A stretch of 53,467 bases of DNA from CAZTTG01 sp964615935 (GTDB lineage Bacteria; Planctomycetota; UBA1135; GCA-002686595). Made by a program: the position numbers and the translations under genes. This document shows positions 8,087 through 17,457 of the stretch, in pieces (positions within the stretch are counted from its first letter, which is position 1; each line of letters begins with the position of its first letter). Where the stretch lies: positions 1 to 53,467 of the forward strand of contig CAZTTG010000042.1 of the NCBI GenBank assembly GCA_964615935.1, read 5' to 3'. A model generated the notes under the pieces. That model saw only the letters and a program-made list of their open reading frames with translations, was not told the DNA's origin and did not search any database.

Positions 8087-8411
8087 GCGGCCGTGAGACA
8101 AGGGGTTGGCGCGACCGAGCGGGCCCGGAAGGGGGACTCCTCCCCCCCTCGACCTCAAGGTCCACCGCAACCCTTTGCGATACAAGGGGTTGAGCCCATC
8201 CGCCCCGGCCCGGCCCGGGGACCTTCGAGGGGGCCCGACCGCCCCATCCGCACTCGCGCTGTCGTCACAAGTTCTTGCTTGACAGGAAGATAGTGCATAT
8301 CGATACTCACTTTGAGCGGCCGCCGGAGGCCTCGCAGCCTCCTGGCCGGGCGGAGAGCCCCCGGAGACCCCCCCGGATCGTGGCCGAGGAGAGAGGAAAG
8401 GACCCCCGGAG
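8087..8411 (+). other. Intergenic region between dtd and the HU gene (325 bp)
   Basis: No gene. It contains two exact copies of ACAAGGGGTTG (8098-8108 and 8182-8192, 84 bp apart). The second copy forms an imperfect hairpin with CAACCCTTT at 8168-8176, a possible transcription terminator for dtd. A clear sigma70-type promoter for the next gene lies at 8279-8307. Confidence 0.6.
8279..8307 (+). promoter_or_regulatory. Sigma70-type promoter of the HU-like gene
   Basis: A perfect -35 TTGACA (8279-8284) is separated by 17 nt from GATACT (8302-8307), a four-of-six match to the -10 consensus. The surrounding 40 bases are strikingly AT-rich for this genome. Transcription would start near 8314 and leave a leader of about 100 nt before the ATG at 8412. 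Confidence 0.75.
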
Positions 8412-8831
8412 ATGACCCGTCCGGAACCCCAGACGATCACCAAGAAGGAGCTGGTCAATCGGATCGCCGAGACCACCCAGCAGACCAAGGTGGTGGTCAA
8501 GGACATCATCCAGCGGTTCCTGGATGAGATCATCACCGAGCTCTCCAGCGGCAACCGCCTCGAGTTCCGGGAGTTCGGCGTCTTCGAGGTCCGGGAGCGC
8601 GCCGCGCGCCGCGCGCAGAACCCCCGCACCCTGGAGAAGGTCTACGTGCCGGCCAAGCGCGTGGTGAAGTTCAAGGTGGGGCGCATGATGCGCGAGCGCG
8701 TGTGCGAGGACGCCTCCGAGCCCCCCCCCGAGATCACCCGGACCCTCCCGACCCGCTCCCGGCCGGCCTCGCCGCCGCCGGCCCCCAAGCCGGATCCGCC
8801 CCGGCCGCCGAAGTCGGACTCGCCCTTCTGA
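8412..8831 (+). CDS. HU/IHF-family DNA-binding protein with Pro-rich tail
   Basis: 139 residues. Residues about 9-100 are a complete HU/IHF fold: TKKELVNRIAE at the start, the LEFREFGVFEVRER strand segment, then the DNA-bending arm with the intercalating proline in AQNPRTLEKVYVPA and the closing VVKFKVG. Such proteins bend DNA and help compact the nucleoid. The last 40 residues (from about 100) are an extra Pro/Ser/Glu/Lys-rich disordered tail not found in E. coli HU. It is transcribed from its own promoter. HU versus IHF subfamily cannot be settled by eye, so no symbol is given. Confidence 0.9.
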   Translation: MTRPEPQTITKKELVNRIAETTQQTKVVVKDIIQRFLDEIITELSSGNRLEFREFGVFEVRERAARRAQNPRTLEKVYVPAKRVVKFKVGRMMRERVCEDASEPPPEITRTLPTRSRPASPPPAPKPDPPRPPKSDSPF

Positions 8832-8842
8832 CGCGCGGCCGC

Positions 8843-10045
8843 TCAGGACGCCGGCGCCGCCTCGGCCCGAGCTCCCGCCGCGACCGTCAGCGCCTGATCC
8901 AGGTCCGCGATCAGGTCGTCGACGTGCTCGATGCCCACCGACAGGCGCACCAGGCCGTCGGCCATGCCGGCCGCGCGGCGGGTCTCGGGCGGGATGCTGG
9001 CGTGGGTCATGCTGGGCGGGACCTCGACCAGGGACTCCACGCCGCCCAGGGACTCGGCCAGGGTGAAGACCCGGGTGGCCGCCGCGAAGGCGTTGGCCTG
9101 GGCCACGCTGCCGCGGCGGAGCTCGAAGGACACCATGCCGCCGGGAGCCCTCATCTGCCGCTCGGCCAGCTCGTGCTGGGGGTGCGAGGCGAGGCCCGGG
9201 TAGATCACCCGCTCGACCAGGGGGTGCGCCTCCAGGTGATGGGCCACGACGCCGGCGTTGGCGCAGTGCCGCTCCATGCGGACGGCCAGGGTCTTGGTGC
9301 CGCGCAGCACCAGGAAGCAGTCCATGGGGCCGGGGATGGCGCCCACGGCGTTCTGCAGGAAGCCCAGCTCCTCGCGCAGGCCGGGATCGTCGCCGATCAG
9401 CGCGCCGCCGACCACGTCGGAGTGGCCGCCCAGGTACTTGGTCAGGGAGTGCAGCACCAGGTCGGCGCCGAGCGCCAGGGGCTGCTGCAGGTAGGGCGTG
9501 GCGAAGGTGTTGTCGACGACGCACAGGGCGCCGCGGTCGTGGGCGATGCGCGCGGCGGCGCCGATGTCGGTCAGCCTCAGCAGGGGGTTGCTGGGGGTCT
9601 CGAGGAAGACGTAGCGCGTGGCCGGCTCCAGGGCCGCCTCGATGGCCTCCGCGTCCGAGGCGTCGACGAAGGTGAAGCGCAGGCCGTGGCGCTCGAAGAC
9701 CCGGGTGAAGAGCCGGTAGGTGCCGCCGTAGAGGTCGTTGCCGGCCACGACGTGATCGCCCGAGGACAGGCGATCCATCAGGGCGCTGCAGGCCGCCAGG
9801 CCGGAGGCGAAGGTGAGCCCCCAGGAGGCGTTCTCGAGCGAGGCCAGGTTGGCCTCCAGGGCCGTGCGCGTGGGGTTCTTGGTGCGCGAGTAGTCGTGGC
9901 CGTCCCGGAGCTCGGCGGGGAAGTCCTGCTTGTAGGTGCTGTTCAGGTAGACCGGGGTCATGACGGCCCCGTTCTCGGACACGGGCTCCTGGCCGGCGTG
10001 GATGGCGCGGGTCTCGAACTGCTGCTGACTCTTCGGGTCCTTCAT
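8843..10045 (-). CDS. Cys/Met trans-sulfuration PLP enzyme (cystathionine gamma-synthase or gamma-lyase type)
   Basis: 400 residues, fold-type I PLP enzyme of the Cys/Met metabolism family. Hallmarks: Tyr52-Ser-Arg of the neighbouring subunit's phosphate site (DYSRTKNPT), GLAACSALM near 82-90, DLYGGTYRLF at 104-113, the cofactor Asp in VVDNTFATP (about 178), and the Schiff-base Lys203 in SLTKYLGGHSDV. The N-terminal ETRAIHAGQ and the SVGIEHVDDLIADLDQAL close are typical. It could make cystathionine or cleave it, or be a methionine gamma-lyase; residues distinguishing these cannot be read confidently. The ATG at 10045 has no Shine-Dalgarno site but a TATCCT hexamer 7 nt upstream. It is divergent from the glycosyltransferase gene. 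Confidence 0.88.
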   Translation of the reverse strand: MKDPKSQQQFETRAIHAGQEPVSENGAVMTPVYLNSTYKQDFPAELRDGHDYSRTKNPTRTALEANLASLENASWGLTFASGLAACSALMDRLSSGDHVVAGNDLYGGTYRLFTRVFERHGLRFTFVDASDAEAIEAALEPATRYVFLETPSNPLLRLTDIGAAARIAHDRGALCVVDNTFATPYLQQPLALGADLVLHSLTKYLGGHSDVVGGALIGDDPGLREELGFLQNAVGAIPGPMDCFLVLRGTKTLAVRMERHCANAGVVAHHLEAHPLVERVIYPGLASHPQHELAERQMRAPGGMVSFELRRGSVAQANAFAAATRVFTLAESLGGVESLVEVPPSMTHASIPPETRRAAGMADGLVRLSVGIEHVDDLIADLDQALTVAAGARAEAAPAS

Positions 10046-10113
10046 GCCGTGCAGGATAACCCCAACCGACGCCCGGGGCCGCATCCGGCCGGCGAGCTGC
10101 TAGAATCCGCCGG

Positions 10114-11802
10114 ATGGACGCCGAGCGAGCCGCCGTGAGCGAGGAGGCCCGGGCCCTCCGCCGCCACCGGCTCGCCGCCGCCGCGGTCGGCGCCCTCCTG
10201 GCCCTGGTCTGGGCCCTGCCCGTCTCGCGCGAGCACACCTGGGGTTGGGACGAGTCCATGCACGCCGAGCTCCCGGCGGTGCGCATGCTGCTCGCGGCGC
10301 GCGCGGCCGAGCCCGGCGAGGCCTTCGGCGCCCTGCTGGACTGCCAGCAGTACCCCTTCGCCTATCCGGCCGCGCTGGCCGCATTGCAGGGCTTCACGGG
10401 CGTGTCCGAGCTCGCCTGCCGCGCCTTCGGCCGGGTGCTCTGGGCGCTGACCTGCCTGGGCGTCTTCCTCCTGGTGCAGGAGGTCGCCCGGCGCGGGCGA
10501 GGGGGCGCGGACCACCTGGCGCCCTGGCTGGCCATGGCCTTCGCCGCCGCCAGCCCCATGGGCCTGGCCTTCTCGGGCACGCTCTTCCTCGAGGTCCCCT
10601 TCGCCTGCTGCGCGGTCTTCGCCCTGCGGGCCTGGATCCGGCGCGGGCCCGAGCACGGCCGCGGACGGGAGCTGATCGCCGGGGCGTGGGTGACCCTGGC
10701 CTTCTTCACCAAGTTCAACTACGGAGCCATGCTGGGGGCGGGCCTCCTCGTCGATCTGCTCGTGGAGGGGGTGGGGGAGCAGCGCTCCGGCCGGGGCCGG
10801 GCGTGGCTGCGCCGGGCGGCCTGGCTGGCGCTCGTTCCGGCGGTGGCCCTGGCCTGGTGGTTCCTCCTGCCCATCCCGGACGGCCCCGCGCGGGGGATGG
10901 CCCACGCGCGGGCCTTCCTCGGGTTCATGGCCGGCAACCAGGAGGTCGCGCGCACCTCCTGGGACGTGCGAGCCGGCCACTGGCTCCTCTTCCTGGTGTT
11001 CGCGCCGCGGGTGCTCCTCCTGGCGGGGGCCGGCCTGGCCGGATCCCTGGGCGCGAAGGGCTCGCGCCCCCTCTGGCTGGTCTTCCTGGCCCTGGCGGTC
11101 CCCCCCGCCCTGCATCCCTTCCATCTCGACCGCCTCCTGCTCCCGGGCTCGCTGGCGCTGTGGGGCCTGGCCGGCCTCGGGCTGGCGCGGCTCCTTCCCG
11201 GCCGCCTCCCCGTCCGGGCCGCCTGCGCCGCGTGCCTGGCGGCCGCCGCCGCGATCGCGCCGTCCTGGGACTCCAGCCGGATCGCCCGGAGCCTGGTCGA
11301 GGAGCGCCACTGGGAGTACGCGCTGGCCCAGCTCCCCGCCCTCCGCAGCCTCCACCCGGCGCGCCCCCTCGCGACCGCGGGCCCCCGGAGGGCGGAGGCG
11401 GATGCCCTGCTCGACCTCGCCGCCGGGGCCGTGGGCCCGCGGGAGCGCATCGGGTGGATCGGCATCAGCTCCGAGCTCTCGCCGGCCGCTCTGCACATCG
11501 GGCTCGTGGCCCGCGGCGGCTCGCCCGAGCGCCTGCTGCGCGACGCGCACCGGCCGTCGTTCATCACCCTGGAGGGGGTCGATCCGGGGTGGGACGGGAG
11601 TCGTCTCGCGGACTACGCGGCGGGCTTCGACGTGATCCTGGCGACCGATCCCCCCGATCTCAAGGCGCGCTCCGATCGGGCCTTCACCGCGGGCTACGTC
11701 GAGCGCCTGGTCGGCGAGCTGGGCTGGAGCCGCGAGAGCGCGGGCGTCGCGCTGATCGGTCCGCGCACCGTGGAGCTGTTCGCATGTCGACCGAGCCGGT
11801 GA
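10114..11802 (+). CDS. GT-C type membrane glycosyltransferase (ArnT/PMT-like)
   Basis: 562 residues. About ten hydrophobic segments fill residues 17-400, and the first periplasmic loop carries the catalytic acid pair in WGWDESMHAELP (Asp46, Glu47), as in dolichyl/undecaprenyl-phosphate-sugar mannosyltransferases and ArnT. The C-terminal part (about 400-562) is soluble and unfamiliar. It probably transfers a sugar from a lipid-phosphate donor to lipid A, a protein or a glycan; acceptor unknown. TAGAAT ends 8 nt before the ATG with no Shine-Dalgarno, suggesting a leaderless mRNA. The 3' end overlaps the mutS2 start by 19 nt. Confidence 0.8.
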   Translation: MDAERAAVSEEARALRRHRLAAAAVGALLALVWALPVSREHTWGWDESMHAELPAVRMLLAARAAEPGEAFGALLDCQQYPFAYPAALAALQGFTGVSELACRAFGRVLWALTCLGVFLLVQEVARRGRGGADHLAPWLAMAFAAASPMGLAFSGTLFLEVPFACCAVFALRAWIRRGPEHGRGRELIAGAWVTLAFFTKFNYGAMLGAGLLVDLLVEGVGEQRSGRGRAWLRRAAWLALVPAVALAWWFLLPIPDGPARGMAHARAFLGFMAGNQEVARTSWDVRAGHWLLFLVFAPRVLLLAGAGLAGSLGAKGSRPLWLVFLALAVPPALHPFHLDRLLLPGSLALWGLAGLGLARLLPGRLPVRAACAACLAAAAAIAPSWDSSRIARSLVEERHWEYALAQLPALRSLHPARPLATAGPRRAEADALLDLAAGAVGPRERIGWIGISSELSPAALHIGLVARGGSPERLLRDAHRPSFITLEGVDPGWDGSRLADYAAGFDVILATDPPDLKARSDRAFTAGYVERLVGELGWSRESAGVALIGPRTVELFACRPSR

Positions 11803-13889
11803 ATCCGCACGCGGACAGGCTGGGCGAGTTCTCGGCGGACGCCCTCGACTTCGAGGCGGTGCGCGGGCTGTTCCGCGGCCTGAGCTTCACGGGGCTGGGC
11901 CGGCGCACCGTGAACGAGCTGTCCCCGGCCGAGCCGGCGGTGATCCGCGAGCGGCTGGCGCGGCTGACGGAGGTCCTGGACCTCGCGGCCGCCCGGGACC
12001 TGCCCGGCCTGGGGGGGCTGACCGATCCGGTGCCCGTGCTGGAGCGGGTCCGTCGGGACGGCCGTCCCCTGGACAAGGAGGAGCTGATCCAGCTGCGGGC
12101 CTTCCTCGGCACCAACGCGCGCCTCGCCGGCTGGCTGGCGGATCGCGCCGAGGAGTCCCCCCGGCTGGGCGCGCTGGGGGCCGGGCTGCCGGACCTCTCG
12201 GGGGTCCTGCAGCTCCTGGATCGGGTCGTGGACGAGCGCGGCGTGGTGCGCGACGAGGCCTCGCCGCGCCTGGCCCGCCTGCGCCGGGACATGCGCGAGC
12301 TCGACCAGCGGATCGGGGTGATCCTGCGGCGCGTGATGGCGCGGCCGGGCCTGCGCTCGGTGCTCTCGGACACCAACGTCCACCGGCGGGCGGGGCGGGG
12401 GGTCCTGGCGGTCAAGGTCCGCAGCGCGGGGCGCCTCCAGGGCATCGTCCACGATCGCTCGCAGAGCGAGCAGACCGTCTTCGTCGAGCCGCGCGAGGCG
12501 GTGGAGCCCGGCAACCGCCTGGCCACCGCGCGCATCGACGAGCGCAACGAGCAGGCGCGCGTCCTGATCGAGCTGTGCCGGGAACTCCTCGATCACGAGG
12601 GGGAGCTGCGGGCGGCGGCGGAGCGCCTGGGAGAGCTCGAGCTGGCCCTGATCTCGCAGCGCTTCTGCCAGCGACACGGCGCCCGCGTGCCCGAGATCGC
12701 GCAGGAGAGGGGTGCGGCGGGGGGGCTGCTCCTGAGGCGGGCCCGCCACCCCCTGCTGGCCGAGCACCTCCTCCAGGAGCGCCTGGAGGAGGTGGTGCCC
12801 ATCGACGTGCGGCTGGGGCAGGACTTCGACATGCTGGTCATCACCGGCCCCAACACGGGGGGCAAGACCCTGGCCCTCAAGACCGTGGGCCTGGCGGTCC
12901 TCCTCGCCCGCGTCGGGCTGCCGGTGGTCTGCGCCGAGGGCAGCCGCGTGCCCCTCTACGAGGGCATCTGCGCCGACATCGGCGACGAGCAGGAGGTCAG
13001 CCAGAACCTGTCCACCTTCGCCTCCCACCTCGTCCGCATCCGGGACGGGCTGGCGCGCGCCACCCCCTCGACCCTGGTGCTGCTCGACGAGCTGGGGGGT
13101 GGGACCGACCCCGACGAGGGCGCCGCCCTGGGCGACGCGGTGCTGGAGCACCTGCTGGAGCGGGCCGTCCCGACCCTGGCCACCACCCACCTCGGCAAGC
13201 TCAAGGAGTTCGCCTACCGCCACGCCCGCGCCGAGAACGCCTGCGTGGAGTTCGACGCCAAGACCCTCGAGCCGCGCTACCGCCTGCTGGTGGGCACCCC
13301 CGGCGAGTCCAGCGCCCTGGTGATCGCCGCCCGGCTGGGGATGCCCTCCGAGCTGGTCGAGGCGGCCCAGGAGCGCCAGGTGCGGCGCGCCGGGGAGGTG
13401 GCCCGCCTGATGGAGGACATGCGCGGCGCCCGCCAGGCCGTGGAGCAGGCCCGCGCCCAGGTGGACGAGCGCCTCGAGGACCTGGCCCGCAAGGGCCGCA
13501 AGCTCGAGGCCAAGGAGGGCGAGCTGGACCGCCGCCGCGACCTGGTCGAGGCCGAGGCGCAGCGGGACCTGGAGGGGCGGGTCCGGGACGCCCGCCGGGA
13601 GTTGGGAGGCGCCACCACCCTGGCCGAGCAGGCCCCCGGCCGGGTGCGCGAGGAGCTGCGGGGGATCCTGCGGCGGGTGGACGAGCACCTGTCGGGCGCG
13701 GCCCTGACCGATCGCCGGCGCGAGTTCCTCGACGGGCTGGCCAAGGGCCAGTACGTGTACCTGCCGCGCTTCAAGAAGCGCTGCGTCGTCAGCCGGATCG
13801 ACCGGACTCGCCGGGAGGTGACGGTGCGCATGGGCAAGGTGCCGGTGAAGGTGTCCTTCGACGAGCTGACCCGGCACGAGGGGATCTAG
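11784..13889 (+). CDS. mutS2: MutS2-family ATPase, without C-terminal Smr domain
   Basis: 701 residues. The N-terminal helical core (TLRALDFEAV-like opening, LSDTNVHRRAGRGVLAVKV near 195-212, SQSEQTVFVEP near 226) is MutS2, not mismatch-repair MutS. The ATPase has Walker A GPNTGGKT at 355-362, Walker B STLVLLDE near 429-436 and the ATTHLGKLKEFAY segment. A charged coiled coil spans about 510-570 and a KOW-like segment ends the protein (AKGQYVYLPRFKKR). MutS2 proteins of about 780 residues normally end in a Smr nuclease domain; that is missing here. In other bacteria MutS2 limits recombination or rescues collided ribosomes. Overlap with the upstream gene suggests co-expression only. Confidence 0.9.
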   Translation: MSTEPVNPHADRLGEFSADALDFEAVRGLFRGLSFTGLGRRTVNELSPAEPAVIRERLARLTEVLDLAAARDLPGLGGLTDPVPVLERVRRDGRPLDKEELIQLRAFLGTNARLAGWLADRAEESPRLGALGAGLPDLSGVLQLLDRVVDERGVVRDEASPRLARLRRDMRELDQRIGVILRRVMARPGLRSVLSDTNVHRRAGRGVLAVKVRSAGRLQGIVHDRSQSEQTVFVEPREAVEPGNRLATARIDERNEQARVLIELCRELLDHEGELRAAAERLGELELALISQRFCQRHGARVPEIAQERGAAGGLLLRRARHPLLAEHLLQERLEEVVPIDVRLGQDFDMLVITGPNTGGKTLALKTVGLAVLLARVGLPVVCAEGSRVPLYEGICADIGDEQEVSQNLSTFASHLVRIRDGLARATPSTLVLLDELGGGTDPDEGAALGDAVLEHLLERAVPTLATTHLGKLKEFAYRHARAENACVEFDAKTLEPRYRLLVGTPGESSALVIAARLGMPSELVEAAQERQVRRAGEVARLMEDMRGARQAVEQARAQVDERLEDLARKGRKLEAKEGELDRRRDLVEAEAQRDLEGRVRDARRELGGATTLAEQAPGRVREELRGILRRVDEHLSGAALTDRRREFLDGLAKGQYVYLPRFKKRCVVSRIDRTRREVTVRMGKVPVKVSFDELTRHEGI

Positions 13890-13999
13890 GCGGGCGCCTT
13901 GGCGGTTTCTTCGAGGAGACCCACCGCAAGACCCGCAGCTGGACGATTCCCGCGATTGGCACGGCCCTCCCCGCGCGGGCTCGGTATCCTCGCACCAGC

Positions 14000-14542
14000 G
14001 TGAGCGCCTCGCGAGAATCCGACCCCTCGGGGGGGACCCCCGCCGACATCCTGGTCGTGGAGAACGACCAGCGGATCGCCGACCTCCTCGCGTGGTTCCT
14101 CCGCCGCCGCGGCCACCGCGTGCGGCGCGCCGTCTCCTTCGCCGAGGCGCGCGCCCTGCTCCGGCGGGTTCGCCCCGACCTGATGCTCTCGGACGTCGAG
14201 CTCGGTCCGGGGGAGAGCGCCCGCACCGAGCTGCCCCGGCTCAGCGAGGAGGGGCTGCTCCCGCCCACCCTGGTGGTCTCCGGCTACCTCGACGAGCAGC
14301 TCACCCGCGAGCTCTGCTCCGTGCCGGCCGTGCTCGGCACGCTGGCCAAGCCCTTCGAGTTCCGGGAGCTCGAGACCCGGATCGGCGCCCTCCTCGACCA
14401 CCTGCGGGGGCGGGGTGGGAGCCGGCCCCCCGCGGATCCGGCCGCCGGGGAGCGCCCGGAGGAGGGCTCCACCCCGAGGGGAGCGGCCTCCGCCGGGCGG
14501 CCAGCGACCCGAGGGCGGGGAGTTTTCGGGGGGCGAGCTTGA
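14000..14542 (+). CDS. Single-domain response regulator receiver
   Basis: 180 residues with a GTG start. Residues about 15-135 form a CheY-like receiver: acidic pair at Glu21/Asp23 (VENDQ), phosphoacceptor Asp65 (MLSDVELG), Ser94 (VVSGY) and Lys117 (LAKPF). All key residues are present, so phosphorylation is likely. The remaining 45 residues are low-complexity Pro/Gly/Arg, with no output domain. No histidine kinase is nearby, so the partner is unknown. TATCCT lies 9 nt before the GTG and no Shine-Dalgarno is visible. The stop codon overlaps the -35 of the tRNA-tuf promoter. Confidence 0.82.
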   Translation: MSASRESDPSGGTPADILVVENDQRIADLLAWFLRRRGHRVRRAVSFAEARALLRRVRPDLMLSDVELGPGESARTELPRLSEEGLLPPTLVVSGYLDEQLTRELCSVPAVLGTLAKPFEFRELETRIGALLDHLRGRGGSRPPADPAAGERPEEGSTPRGAASAGRPATRGRGVFGGRA

Positions 14543-14566
14543 CCCGACCGGGGGGGGCCGTACCAT
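14539..14566 (+). promoter_or_regulatory. Promoter of the tRNA-tuf operon
   Basis: TTGACC (14539-14544), a 16-nt spacer, then TACCAT (14561-14566). Start near 14573 would give a 70-80 nt leader before tRNA-Thr. The -35 overlaps the TGA of the preceding response-regulator gene. No other promoter-like site is apparent before tuf. Confidence 0.65.
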
Positions 14567-14646
14567 TTCGCCCTCCCCTCGCCGCCCGGTGAGAGGTCGG
14601 ATCCGCTGGCTCCTGCCGGTGGCCCGGGAGGATGCGCACTCCCACG

Positions 14647-14721
14647 GCCAGCGTGGCTCAACGGCAGAGCACCTGATTTGTAATCAGGAGGTTGTGGGTT
14701 CGACTCCCACCGCTGGCTCCA
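14647..14721 (+). tRNA. tRNA-Thr(TGT)
   Basis: Full cloverleaf with acceptor GCCAGCG/CGCTGGC, anticodon arm CCTGA-TTTGTAA-TCAGG (anticodon TGT), T arm with GTTCGAC, and an encoded CCA end at 14719-14721. First tRNA of the Thr-Tyr-Gly-Thr-tuf cluster known from many bacteria. Confidence 0.97.
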
Positions 14722-14908
14722 GCGCGCCGCGGTGCCCGACGAGGGACTCTGCCTGCCCGGCGCGCTCCGGGCGGTTCGCTCCATGGAAACACGAACGCCT
14801 AGGATGGCACGGGAGCAGTGCGCTCCCGCGCTGCGCCGGCTCTTCCCGGTAACGGGTCCGCTGCGGCGCGCGTGGGAGAGCCTGCGCGGACCGGGCACCT
14901 GCGTACAC

Positions 14909-14993
<85 letters not shown>

Positions 14994-15099
14994 GCCTGGA
15001 AGCGGGCTGTACCCGGCCCGCCGCGAACCCGCCCACCGACCCTCCCGCCGATCGGCAACGATCCGAACCCACTCCTCGGAGACCCGAGGAGGCGTCCGC

Positions 15100-15173
15100 G
15101 CGGGCGTAGTTCAATGGTAGAACGTCAGCCTTCCAAGCTGATCGCGTGGGTTCGATTCCCATCGCCCGCTCCA
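15100..15173 (+). tRNA. tRNA-Gly(TCC)
   Basis: Acceptor GCGGGCG/CGCCCGC, anticodon arm TCAGC-CTTCCAA-GCTGA (anticodon TCC), T loop GTTCGATTC, encoded CCA at 15171-15173. Confidence 0.97.
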
Positions 15174-15305
15174 GCCACCGTCCATCCCGCCGCGGCCCAT
15201 CCGGCCGCCGGCCGCTCCGGGGGGAGCTCCGCTCCCCCTCGTCGAGCGCCGGCCGGGTGAGCCCCCCGAGTACCGGGCGCCGGGCACCCGCCCGCGCCGC
15301 GCGCG

Positions 15306-15381
<76 letters not shown>

Positions 15382-15484
15382 GACCCCAGTTGCGGGGGCC
15401 TGGGCCGCCCTTCCGGGGCGGTCGGGCCCTGTGTCCCACACGAGAAACCGGGCCCCGGCCCGCAGAAGGAACCGAGAACCTGAG

Positions 15485-16690
<1,206 letters not shown>

Positions 16691-16708
16691 CGATGGCGCG
16701 CGGACGCG

Positions 16709-16738
16709 GGCGGGACGGGGAGCGCTCCTCGCCCCGCC
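16709..16738 (+). terminator. Strong hairpin between tuf and rpmG
   Basis: A near-perfect 15-bp inverted repeat (arms 16709-16723 and 16724-16738, one mismatch and one G-T pair) starts 19 nt after the tuf stop. No T-run follows, so it may be an attenuator, a processing site or a partial terminator rather than a classical Rho-independent terminator. Confidence 0.4.
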
Positions 16739-16772
16739 GGCGCCCCGGCCGCGTCCCTCGCGGAATGCGAAC

Positions 16773-16931
16773 ATGAAGACCAAGGAAAGATACGTCTTCC
16801 TGCAGTGCACCGAGTGCAGTAACCGCAACTACACGACGCACAAGCGGCAGAAGGCCAGCTACAAGCTGCAGAAGAAGAAGTACTGCCGCTTCTGCCGCAA
16901 GCACACCCCGCACAAGGAGCACAAGCTCTAG
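16773..16931 (+). CDS. rpmG: 50S ribosomal protein L33, zinc type
   Basis: 52 residues. A tiny protein of the large subunit near the E site. It opens MKTKERYVFLQCTEC and has the two zinc knuckles C12-x2-C15 and C38-x2-C41 of the C+ form. It lies between tuf and secE, its usual place in many phyla. The ATG at 16773 gives the family N-terminus. No good Shine-Dalgarno is visible. Confidence 0.95.
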   Translation: MKTKERYVFLQCTECSNRNYTTHKRQKASYKLQKKKYCRFCRKHTPHKEHKL

Positions 16932-17014
16932 CCGGCCGGTCCGCCGGCCAGGACCCGGTGGACCCTCCAGCAGCTCCCCCCGTCTCGATCCGGAACCCAC
17001 GGAAGCAACAGAAC

Positions 17015-17446
17015 ATGGCGCGCTACAAGCCCGAACAGGGACGCATGGCCCGCCTGGCGGTCTTCTGGTCGCTGGCGGTCCTGATCTTCTACGGGTGCTA
17101 CTCGCTGCGAGCCGAGCTCGCGGGGACGTGGGCGGCGCTGCGCGCGCCGATCGGGGACATCGTCATCCCCGTCCTGGGCATCGAGCTGAGTCCGGCCTTC
17201 CTGATCGCGACGGCGATCTTCGGGACCGGCCTCTTCCTCCTCTACCGCTGGCTGGAGAAGCCCAAGAACGCCGATCTCCTGATCGACACCGAGGGCGAAC
17301 TCAAGAAGGTCACCTGGCCCACCGGGCCGGAGGTGGTCAACTCCTCGATGATCGTCATCGTCAGCGTACTCATCATCATGGGCTTCCTGGCCCTGGCCGA
17401 CTTCGTCATCGGCAGGATCGCAGGCAGGCTGCTGGGGCTCAGCTAG
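17015..17446 (+). CDS. secE: Preprotein translocase subunit SecE, long form
   Basis: 143 residues, clamp subunit of the SecYEG channel in the inner membrane. The conserved amphipathic helix and final membrane segment are at the C-terminus (ELKKVTWPTGPEVVNSS, then a hydrophobic run to about 135). Two further hydrophobic segments precede it (about 12-30 and 65-82), so it has three predicted membrane helices like E. coli SecE rather than the single helix of most bacteria. The ATG at 17015 gives a short basic N-terminus. nusG follows after 11 nt. Confidence 0.93.
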   Translation: MARYKPEQGRMARLAVFWSLAVLIFYGCYSLRAELAGTWAALRAPIGDIVIPVLGIELSPAFLIATAIFGTGLFLLYRWLEKPKNADLLIDTEGELKKVTWPTGPEVVNSSMIVIVSVLIIMGFLALADFVIGRIAGRLLGLS

Positions 17447-17457
17447 GAGCACCGTTC

